Below, piece after piece: positions 33,021 to 39,254 of a stretch of 39,254 bases of DNA. The notes under the pieces were generated by a model. That model saw only the letters and a list, made by a program, of their open reading frames with translations. It was not told where the DNA came from and ran no database searches. Position numbers and translations under genes: made by a program. The stretch is from Polyangia bacterium (GTDB taxonomy: Bacteria; Myxococcota_A; Polyangia; Polyangiales; Polyangiaceae): positions 1 to 39,254 of the forward strand of contig JAUHZF010000035.1 in assembly GCA_030426145.1 (NCBI GenBank), read 5' to 3'. How positions within the stretch are numbered: position 1 is the stretch's first letter; each line of letters starts with the position of its first letter.

Positions 33021-33647
33021 ATGTCGAGAACGATCGTGGTTCGCGCCGGGGATTGCATGGCCAGCCTGGCCAAGAGCCACGGGTTTCGCGACTGGCGCAC
33101 CATCTACGACCATCCCGACAACGACGACCTCCGCGGGAGGCGCCCCAATCCCAACCATCTCCACCCGGGTGACGAGGTGGTGGTGCCCGACAAAGAGCAG
33201 CGCGTCGAGGAGCGGTCGACGGGCGCGCGACACGCTTTCGTGGTGCGTGGTGCTCCCACCACGCTGAGGGTTCGCCTTCGCGGGATGCACGCCCTCCGCT
33301 ACCGGCTCGAGGTCGGGGAGGGCGTCTACGAGGGTGCGGGCACGATGGTCGAGCACGACATCGAGCCAGATGAAGAAGAGGCGATGCTGCACGTGTGGTT
33401 GGCCGACACCGAGGCGCCGACCATCACGTGGCGGCTCGCGCTCGGACAGGTCGACCCCATCGAAGAAGACTCTGGGGCCAAGCGGCGCCTCGACAACCTC
33501 GGCTTCGGCACCAGCCGTGGCCAGCACATCGACGAAGCTACCGAACGCGCCGCCGCCGCCTTCGAACAGGCCGAGGGCGCGGAGCCCATCGGCGCGCTGA
33601 CCGACGCGTTGAAGCAGCGACTTCGGCGCGCCCACGACGAGGAGTGA
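33021..33647 (+). CDS. LysM-domain protein opening a secretion/effector gene set
   Basis: 208 residues from ATG 33021. The N-terminal LysM-like module (about 1-60) has IVVRAGDCMASLAKSHGFRD and LHPGDEVVVPD, the usual GD..S.IA and L.PG..L.VP motifs, and would bind peptidoglycan or act as a docking tag. The central part (about 75-140) is beta-rich (FVVRGAPTTLRVRLRG, MLHVWLADTEAP). The C-terminal third is helical and charged (AKRRLDNLGFG, TERAAAAFEQAEG, ALKQRLRRAHDEE). There is no signal peptide, as for type VI spike-associated LysM proteins that pass through the spike rather than the Sec system. GAGGAG before the next gene and a 3-bp gap show coupling to the metallopeptidase gene. Confidence 0.8.
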   Translation: MSRTIVVRAGDCMASLAKSHGFRDWRTIYDHPDNDDLRGRRPNPNHLHPGDEVVVPDKEQRVEERSTGARHAFVVRGAPTTLRVRLRGMHALRYRLEVGEGVYEGAGTMVEHDIEPDEEEAMLHVWLADTEAPTITWRLALGQVDPIEEDSGAKRRLDNLGFGTSRGQHIDEATERAAAAFEQAEGAEPIGALTDALKQRLRRAHDEE

Positions 33648-33650
33648 CCC

Positions 33651-36449
33651 ATGGCCCGAACCCAACACGCCGCCGCGGCACGCACTGCAGCGGGCACACG
33701 CTCGCTGAACACCCTCCAGCTTCCTCCACTCTTCGTGCGCGCTACCTTCACCAACCCCCTCGACGGCAAGCAGCATGCGCTACCGCCACACCGGTGGGTG
33801 TTCGAGCAGGTCGACCCGGCGGGGCCGACGGCGATCCTGCCCGGGGCCAAGAGCGATGCAGAAGGGGTGGCGCTCCTTCACGGCGACGCCCTGATGCATG
33901 CGCCCAAGACCCGATGGGCCCTCCGCTGGGAGCCGTGGGGGATGAGCCTGCCCGCATCGGGCGCGGTGTGGGTCGACCTCGACCATCACGATTGGGTCGA
34001 CGACAGGGACATCCAGCCGCTCGAGAAGCGCCGACTGGTGAGGCTGGTCGCGTGGTCGTCGGTAAACAAGGCCACCGCAGGTGGATTCGCACAGCTACCC
34101 ACGGCGAGCTTCGAGACGGGCAGTTGGCACGCATCCGAGACGGTGGACGTGCTCATGAAGCACCGAAACCATGCGCGCGCCCTTCCCGTCTGCGTCGACC
34201 ATCATTGGCACCGCACCTTCATCGAACTTCGGTACTTCGACCTCATCCTCAACCAGCACCGACCTGCATCGACGGGGCTGGTGCTCGAGGCGGTCGATCG
34301 CACGGGGGCCGTCGTCGGAGGCGGCGTGGCGGTGGAGGTCGGCGGTCTCTACTACGTGCTCCACCAGCGCACGCCCGCGGCATCGGAGGATGTGCACTAC
34401 CGGTTCGAAGCCCCCAAGCACACCATCGTCGACAACCACATCGATGACGAACCGCAGCGCGTTCGGCTCGAGCCCAATCCTCGTCGTCACCTTCACCACT
34501 ACCCCCTGCCCGAGCAGTTCCATTCGCTCGGTTGGGACGTGCGCACGAACATGGGCCGCGAGCCGTGGCCCGACCGCGGAGGTGAACTCTGCACGCGCGC
34601 CTTCGGCGCAGCGTCTCCCCTCGTCTTCGACCTCGACGACACGATGCTCGTCGACAAGGCCAAGCGCCCCCTTCGCTTCTTCCCCGATACCCAGGTCTCC
34701 TCCCTCGACCAGCTCGTCCGGGTCGTCTCCCCCGACGCGCAACGACCACACCTCACCCGCCACGTGCTCCAGCGGAACTACCTAGAAGGCGAACGCTTCA
34801 TCTACCGAAAGTCAGCGACGCCGTTCGACGCCGAGATCGAACTGCTCCCCGCGCTGCAAACCCTGGTGATAGCCCACGAAGACGATCTCCATCTGCTCGG
34901 GCGCCTACGGCACGAAGGCACGCCCGGGATGACGCGGGGATTGGGCCTGCGGACCTGTGCTCCGAACGAGCTCATGCGTGCTCATCCCGACGGCTACCCT
35001 CCGATGCGAAACTGCACCAAGGGCTCATACGACCACCACCTCGTTCCAACCAACCTAGAGGCCTTCGCCCTTCGCACGGCGAGTGGCGTCAAGCGGGTCC
35101 ACGCGCATCAGCTCATCTCCTACACGAGCATCTTCATTCGCGACCCCTTTGGCGTGGCGGAGAAGCTTCTACAGCCAGCCGCAGACGCGCTAGACGAGCT
35201 GAGTCCCCGCAATACGGAAGAGCCGGCTGCTTTCGTTCCCCGGGGTGGCGTCCGCGATGGGGATCCCATTGCATTCTCGAACCATTTCTTTGGGCGCCGC
35301 AGGCGGGCAGAGCCCGGCCGAGCGTCCTTCTTGGTCGTGGAGAAGCTCGTCACTCCAGGTGCGCGCGGCCATTGGCACCCGAGCAACAAGGGCGTCGTTC
35401 TGCTCAAGTCCGACCTCGCGATCCGGAAGCAGTTCGTACTCGCACACGAGCTGGGTCACGGCAACGACCTGCCGGACGAGTATCTAGAATCCGTTCATGG
35501 CATTCAGGAAACGTTGCCTCGTGACGGACAGCCCAGCGAGGGGAACACGCGCCTCAGACCCTTCGTCAAGGACACCCTCTGTCTCATGAACGGAGGTGAC
35601 TGGTGGTCGTCGCAGACGCGACTCAGATACCTTTGGCCCAAAGCACACATGATCAACGCGGACGCAAGGCTGTCCGCCATACTCGGTGGTCAGGAGCTGG
35701 TGCCCGAGCACGCTCGCCGGGCGGGGGTGAAAACCTACGTCTTTCCCAATGGGACCGATGCATTGGTTCACGGCGGTGAGGGGCACCCTTGGATGGCGCT
35801 GGGGGCGCCAGGGATGGTCGAGCGGCGAGTGCCTTCGGGCCGAGCGCAGGTGGCGGTGTTTCGCCTGGGTCACGACCGGTCGGCCGAAAACATCATGGCG
35901 TCGTTTGGTCTCGATGAGGGTGAGCCGTTTCTTCTAGACAAGATTCTGCTCAACGCCATCGCCGTCGTTCGACTCAACGTCGAGATCCTGGGGCGCTCGC
36001 GCGAACATCGGAAGAAGGCGGGGCTCGAACTTCTCCAGAAGCTCGGCGGCATTGGCGAGCGGCAATACTTGCTCATCGATCCTCGATCCGAGGCAGACGT
36101 TCGCCACGTTGGTGTTCAGCTGCAAGCGCTGTTCGCCATCGATGGTGCTCTCGAGACGCCCCACGCGCGGGTGCTCCTACGTGCATCCCGTGGATCGGAG
36201 GTTCACCCGCTTACGTTGCCGCCGAGCGAGCGGCCGGAGCTGCTGTCGTTGACCGAGGCAGAGATGGACCACGCGCTCGTCCGTCACATGTTGGGAGTTC
36301 CGACGATGGGGCCGTCGGGGCTTCTTCGCGGGCCCCTGTCGGTGCGTGAGTTGATCGACAGCGGCGTACCGGGTCTGGTGCGGGAGCAGCTGGGCGATGA
36401 CATCGACCGTGAGGTGCTTGGTCTTGGAGAAGGGCTGCTTTGGCGATGA
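33651..36449 (+). CDS. Large HExxH metallopeptidase-like protein, candidate effector
   Basis: 932 residues with GAGGAG six bases before the ATG. The only clear catalytic motif is FVLAHELGHGNDLPDEY: His599, Glu600, Gly602 and His603 of HExGH, with Asp606 and Asp609-Glu610 shortly after as possible third-ligand candidates. The surrounding region is GHWHPSNKGVVLLKSD before and RDGQPSEGNTRLRPFVKD after. The N-terminal half shows no motif I can name (for example FIELRYFDLILNQHRPAS, VEVGGLYYVLHQRTP) and could be the delivery and binding part. The C-terminal part ends in a charged domain (LREQ-like GLVREQLGDDIDREVLG). It lacks a signal peptide. Large size, metal site and neighbours fit a type VI or similar secreted effector. 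It is an inference that the enzyme acts on a periplasmic target. Confidence 0.72.
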   Translation: MARTQHAAAARTAAGTRSLNTLQLPPLFVRATFTNPLDGKQHALPPHRWVFEQVDPAGPTAILPGAKSDAEGVALLHGDALMHAPKTRWALRWEPWGMSLPASGAVWVDLDHHDWVDDRDIQPLEKRRLVRLVAWSSVNKATAGGFAQLPTASFETGSWHASETVDVLMKHRNHARALPVCVDHHWHRTFIELRYFDLILNQHRPASTGLVLEAVDRTGAVVGGGVAVEVGGLYYVLHQRTPAASEDVHYRFEAPKHTIVDNHIDDEPQRVRLEPNPRRHLHHYPLPEQFHSLGWDVRTNMGREPWPDRGGELCTRAFGAASPLVFDLDDTMLVDKAKRPLRFFPDTQVSSLDQLVRVVSPDAQRPHLTRHVLQRNYLEGERFIYRKSATPFDAEIELLPALQTLVIAHEDDLHLLGRLRHEGTPGMTRGLGLRTCAPNELMRAHPDGYPPMRNCTKGSYDHHLVPTNLEAFALRTASGVKRVHAHQLISYTSIFIRDPFGVAEKLLQPAADALDELSPRNTEEPAAFVPRGGVRDGDPIAFSNHFFGRRRRAEPGRASFLVVEKLVTPGARGHWHPSNKGVVLLKSDLAIRKQFVLAHELGHGNDLPDEYLESVHGIQETLPRDGQPSEGNTRLRPFVKDTLCLMNGGDWWSSQTRLRYLWPKAHMINADARLSAILGGQELVPEHARRAGVKTYVFPNGTDALVHGGEGHPWMALGAPGMVERRVPSGRAQVAVFRLGHDRSAENIMASFGLDEGEPFLLDKILLNAIAVVRLNVEILGRSREHRKKAGLELLQKLGGIGERQYLLIDPRSEADVRHVGVQLQALFAIDGALETPHARVLLRASRGSEVHPLTLPPSERPELLSLTEAEMDHALVRHMLGVPTMGPSGLLRGPLSVRELIDSGVPGLVREQLGDDIDREVLGLGEGLLWR

Positions 36450-37579
36450 AGTCGTATCAACACCTTTGGGGCGGTGGCCGTCGGGAGAGCCGGGTCGAAG
36501 TTTCCTACCGACCATTGATGGACGAACCCACCTTCATGGATCACGCATGCGCGTCTGCGCGGGGCGTGTTCGTTCGCGATGGTGCCATGGCGGTGGAGGG
36601 TGAGGCGGAGGTTTGGTTGTGGCCCGCGCGGGGGGAGAAGCCATTGCGACGAGACCGTTGGGTGCTCGGTGACCCGTGGCTGGCCTCCTCGCTCGCCGCA
36701 GGCGGACGCGGCGTGCGCCAGCTGGGCTGGGCGGGGCATGGAGACTACCGCACCGTGCTCTACCAGTCGCGCCCCACCAGGACCTGGGGGGATGGCCTGC
36801 ATGTCGTCTGTTTGGCGGTGGGCGATGCGCCGACGCTTGGTTGGGCCCTGCGGGTGGAGGAGCTCGGGGTCGGGGTCGTGCACGGGGATGGAACGGTGGT
36901 GACCCTTACCGGGCTCGCCCATCACAGAAGCGAGGGACGGGAGCCCTGCCGGCTTCGGCGGTGGGCTCCCCGTGGGGACGAAGGCCTGGCTGGACCCGAT
37001 GCGCTATCGGAGCTCGATGCGCCGAAGTTGGAGGGAGAGCACTCGTACGAGGACGCGATGGCCTACGACATGTCTGCGGTCGAAGGCGGCTATGTGGTCT
37101 CGAGCGCAGCCGAGCCCGTGTTCGGCCCCGAGGACGCGGAGGTGCTCGATGACGACGGCCCATGGGCCCGTCACGCGGCCCGGGTCCGGGGCGATGCGGG
37201 GGGCACGCGTTGGTGCACGCGGGTGTGCGGTCTCGATGCGGACTTCGGGACGCAATGGCGCGCCGAGGTGGACTTCGCGGTACGACAGCCTCCCGTCGAT
37301 GGTGGAGGCGGCACCGTTTACCTCGCCGGGGATGCGGTCGCGGCGGTCGCGAAGGGCGAGGTCCGCTGGCGACGCCCGCTTGTGGGGTGGGCGACGGCCT
37401 TTGGTGACGGTGCGCTCGTGGTCGCCGGCGAGCGAAAGGTCACCGTGCTGGGGCCCGACGGTGCCCTCCGGCAGCAATGGGAGCTCGACGTGCCGGTGGC
37501 GGGTCCCCCGGCCATCGACGAGGCGGGCAGCGTGCACGTGGTCACGCCGGGGGCCGTGGTCTCGATGGAGGTGGCGTGA
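36446..37579 (+). CDS. Beta-propeller (PQQ-like repeat) protein of the effector set
   Basis: 377 residues from ATG 36446, which overlaps the metallopeptidase stop as ATGA. The sequence is rich in short strand patterns with Gly-Asp/Gly-Asn turns and Trp (GGGTVYLAGDAVAAVAKGEV, WATAFGDGALVVAGERKVTV, GPPAIDEAGSVHVVTPGAVV), the spacing expected of a PQQ-like propeller. The N-terminal part (FMDHACASARGVFVRDGAMA) is less regular. It has no signal peptide or membrane span. It is probably an immunity-like or adaptor protein, or a binding module that accompanies the metallopeptidase. Lack of a signal peptide argues against a periplasmic enzyme unless it is exported by the same spike. Confidence 0.7.
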   Translation: MKSYQHLWGGGRRESRVEVSYRPLMDEPTFMDHACASARGVFVRDGAMAVEGEAEVWLWPARGEKPLRRDRWVLGDPWLASSLAAGGRGVRQLGWAGHGDYRTVLYQSRPTRTWGDGLHVVCLAVGDAPTLGWALRVEELGVGVVHGDGTVVTLTGLAHHRSEGREPCRLRRWAPRGDEGLAGPDALSELDAPKLEGEHSYEDAMAYDMSAVEGGYVVSSAAEPVFGPEDAEVLDDDGPWARHAARVRGDAGGTRWCTRVCGLDADFGTQWRAEVDFAVRQPPVDGGGGTVYLAGDAVAAVAKGEVRWRRPLVGWATAFGDGALVVAGERKVTVLGPDGALRQQWELDVPVAGPPAIDEAGSVHVVTPGAVVSMEVA

Positions 37580-38127
37580 TGCTCGGGGTCAGCTTCTGGC
37601 GCGGCGGCGAGCGGGTGATTTTGATGTGGGCGCGCGACGAAGAGCAGCGACACCGAACCCGTCGCTTCCCCGACCTCGATCACGCGCGCCGCTTCCTCCG
37701 CAGCCTCTTCTCCGACCGCGAAGACCTGGCGCGCGCGCGCGGCCTCGTGGCGCGGTCGCACCATGGACTGCGCGACCACAGTCGCGAGCAGATCGTCGAG
37801 ACCCTCGCGTGGCACCTGGCGCATCGCGAGCTCGTGGTGCTCGACGACACGCCGCAACACGAGCCCGGCGGTGGGGTCGCGCCCGAGCCGCCGGCGCCGC
37901 CCTCGCAGCCGGCGCCCAACCAAGCCCGAACCACCTTCATCGAGATCCTGCTCACCGACGAGCGCCGCCACCCGGTAGCCAACGAGCGGTACCGCATCAC
38001 GCTCCCCGACGGCACCACCCGAACTGGCCGCACCGACCACGAAGGCCTCGCGCGCATCGAGGGGATCCGCCCCGCCGGTCCTTGCGACATCAGCTTCCCC
38101 GACATCGACGGTCGCGAATGGAGCTGA
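37579..38127 (+). CDS. Small protein with VgrG-tail-like C-terminal domain
   Basis: 182 residues from ATG 37579, which shares one base with the previous stop (TGATG). The N-terminal half is helical (LGVSFWRGGERVILMWARDE, FPDLDHARRFLRSLF). A Pro-rich linker of about 25 residues follows (GVAPEPPAPPSQPAPNQ). The C-terminal domain (about 115-180) reads TFIEILLTDERRHPVANERY, then RITLPDGTTRTGRTDHEGLA, then GPCDISFPDIDGREW. This is the beta-sandwich seen at the end of VgrG-type or spike-extension proteins and in carboxypeptidase-regulatory-like domains, usually involved in mounting effectors on the type VI spike. It closes the four-gene set. Confidence 0.75.
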   Translation: MLGVSFWRGGERVILMWARDEEQRHRTRRFPDLDHARRFLRSLFSDREDLARARGLVARSHHGLRDHSREQIVETLAWHLAHRELVVLDDTPQHEPGGGVAPEPPAPPSQPAPNQARTTFIEILLTDERRHPVANERYRITLPDGTTRTGRTDHEGLARIEGIRPAGPCDISFPDIDGREWS

Positions 38128-38212
38128 GCCGAAGACCGCGGGGCATGCGCTGAAGCCTCGAGCCACAGGCGGGTCCTCGCTCCGTCCCGCGGGCGCGGCT
38201 AAGATCGACCCG

Positions 38213-38791
38213 ATGGGGCCGTCCAAGCCAGCGAAGGGGCTCGCCACCGCGGAAGACCTGCGTCGTGTCGCGGATGGTCACGCCGTCGAGTTGGTGGCGG
38301 GCGAGATCGTGGAGAAGGCGGCGCCGACGCCCGGCCACGGCATGGCACAGGCCGGCCTCAGCGGAGCGCTCTTCGGTTTTGGAGGCGCGAGCGGAGGTCC
38401 GAGAGGGCCGGGCGGATGGTGGCTCATGACCGAGGTGGAGGTGTTCTACGAGGACCACGAGTCCTACCGACACGACATCGCCGGTTGGCGCCGCGAACAC
38501 GTGCCCGAACGCCCCACGGCTCGACCCATCCAGCAGCGCCCCGACTGGATCTGCGAGATCCTCTCCGCCACCAACGCCGCCAACGACACCGTCCGCAAAC
38601 CGCGCATCCTTCACCGACACGGCGTACCCCACTACCGGCTCCTCGACCCCGCAGCCGGCACCCTCCGCGTGATGCGCTGGACCGAAGAAGGCTACCTCGA
38701 AGCCCTCACCGCCACGGCCGACGAGACCGTTCACGCCGAGCCGTTCGACGCCATCGCCATCCACCTTCGCGACGTCTTCGGTTTGGACTGA
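38213..38791 (+). CDS. Uma2-family (DUF820) PD-(D/E)XK-type endonuclease-like protein
   Basis: 192 residues, the usual length of the family. Typical segments are LATAEDLRRVADGHAVELVA then GEIVEKAAPTPGHGMAQA at the start; LMTEVEVFYEDHESYRHDIA with the metal-binding Glu and Asp; PDWICEILSATNAANDTVRK in the core; and HRHGVPHYRLLDPAAGTLRV. PDWICEILSATN is the Uma2 signature (P.W..EVLS..T). Members are predicted restriction-like nucleases and are widespread and multicopy in myxobacteria and cyanobacteria; their biological role is unproven. It starts 86 bp after the effector-like set and may be unrelated to it. Confidence 0.9.
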   Translation: MGPSKPAKGLATAEDLRRVADGHAVELVAGEIVEKAAPTPGHGMAQAGLSGALFGFGGASGGPRGPGGWWLMTEVEVFYEDHESYRHDIAGWRREHVPERPTARPIQQRPDWICEILSATNAANDTVRKPRILHRHGVPHYRLLDPAAGTLRVMRWTEEGYLEALTATADETVHAEPFDAIAIHLRDVFGLD

Positions 38792-38962
38792 GGGCCGCCT
38801 CGGGATGGCGAGCGCCGCCCACCGAAGGACGGCGAGAAGACCCGCACCGAGAAGGACGGCGGCAAGGAGATGTTCCTCGAGAAGGATTTCTACCCCTTCC
38901 CGGCGGACACAGCCCGCTTGGCGTGACGGTTGTTCCGGAGCTCGCTCCCGTGCAGGCCCCGT
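38792..38962. other. Coding-like remnant downstream of the Uma2 gene
   Basis: In the same frame as the Uma2 gene, after its stop, codons encode DGEKTRTEKDGG, then KEMFLEKDFYPFPADTARLA and a stop at 38924-38926. The composition (Lys, Glu, Asp, with a conserved-looking FYPFPAD motif) is that of a protein C-terminus, but no start codon precedes it, so it is a remnant or a readthrough extension. Confidence 0.35.
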
Positions 38963-39072
38963 GAGCCGAACTCCGCGGAGTTGCGTAGAAAGCGCTCATC
39001 GATCGCTTTGCGGGGTTCACCGTCTACGGAGAGGCCCACAAAGCGATCGTCGATCGCTTTGCGGCGGTTCGT
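38963..39072. repeat. 110-bp repeat unit, copy 1
   Basis: The 110 bp from GAGCCGAACTCCGCGGAGTT to GCGGCGGTTCGT recur exactly at 39145-39254, a period of 182 bp. The unit contains two related subunits built on GATCGCTTTGCGG. CAAAGCGATCG-T-CGATCGCTTTG at about 39039-39061 forms a perfect 11-bp inverted repeat with a one-base centre. A second inverted repeat is AACTCCGCGGAGTT. Coding potential is weak. Confidence 0.8.
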
Positions 39073-39144
39073 CGTCGAAGGGGAGGCGCCGGGGGCGTGT
39101 GCCGGCCATGTCGTGCGCCTGGTGGATGCCCACGTGCTGTGCTC

Positions 39145-39254
39145 GAGCCGAACTCCGCGGAGTTGCGTAGAAAGCGCTCATCGATCGCTTTGCGGGGTTC
39201 ACCGTCTACGGAGAGGCCCACAAAGCGATCGTCGATCGCTTTGCGGCGGTTCGT
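39145..39254. repeat. 110-bp repeat unit, copy 2, cut by the window edge
   Basis: Exact second copy of 38963-39072, ending at the last base of the window, so the array probably continues to the right. It has the same inverted repeats. The 72 bp between copies (39073-39144) is not conserved with anything visible. Confidence 0.8.

Noticed and set aside
38963..39254. CRISPR array
   Set aside because: Two 110-bp units separated by 72 bp, with internal palindromes and no cas genes; unit and spacer sizes do not fit a CRISPR.

Overview
The window is GC-rich, densely coded and accessory in character. It looks like chromosomal DNA of a myxobacterium, probably of the Polyangia/Sandaracinaceae type. 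The clues are many lipoproteins with Gly/Ser-rich linkers after the lipobox, a Cys-rich secreted protein with a MYXO-CTERM-like tail, an RCC1-repeat lipoprotein, a trypsin-like lipoprotein, and large secretion-associated proteins. The taxonomic call is inference, since no rRNA or housekeeping marker is present.

Left end (1-8342): a tightly overlapping plus-strand defence operon. It opens with the tail of a gene that should be drmA, then drmB (DUF1998) and drmC (phospholipase D fold), which is the DISARM core. A lower-GC lipoprotein gene follows, and then an unassigned cassette: PD-(D/E)XK nuclease, unknown protein, large DUF4209/HEPN-like protein with an RNxxxHG motif, unknown protein, small protein. 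A near-identical 14-bp direct repeat lies at each edge of the lipoprotein segment. It suggests the cassette once followed drmC directly with a GTGA stop/start overlap, so DISARM and the cassette may be one extended system. The island ends at a degenerate tRNA-Ser(TGA)-like sequence whose 3' half is intact, as expected for an integration scar; a second 3' fragment lies 203 bp on.

8900-18930: mixed cargo. It holds a DUF1330-like lipoprotein, membrane and small proteins, a frameshifted DnaN-like sliding clamp, a trypsin-like lipoprotein, an Imm8-like protein, an RCC1 lipoprotein broken at a G7 tract, a MYXO-CTERM-like protein, further lipoproteins and an Imm33-like protein.

18999-22506 (minus): a three-gene overlapping operon encoding a GHKL ATPase, an unknown protein and a DUF6339-like protein. 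This is a second candidate defence system.

22591-32899: an AraC regulator divergent from a short-chain dehydrogenase, a VOC protein, an FHA-histidine kinase-receiver hybrid, a SWIM/SNF2 ATPase pair, and several lipoproteins.

33021-38127 (plus): a four-gene set (LysM protein, 932-aa HExxH metallopeptidase-like protein, beta-propeller protein, VgrG-tail-like protein) that resembles type VI-type effector loading. A Uma2-type nuclease follows. The window closes in a 182-bp-period repeat rich in inverted repeats.
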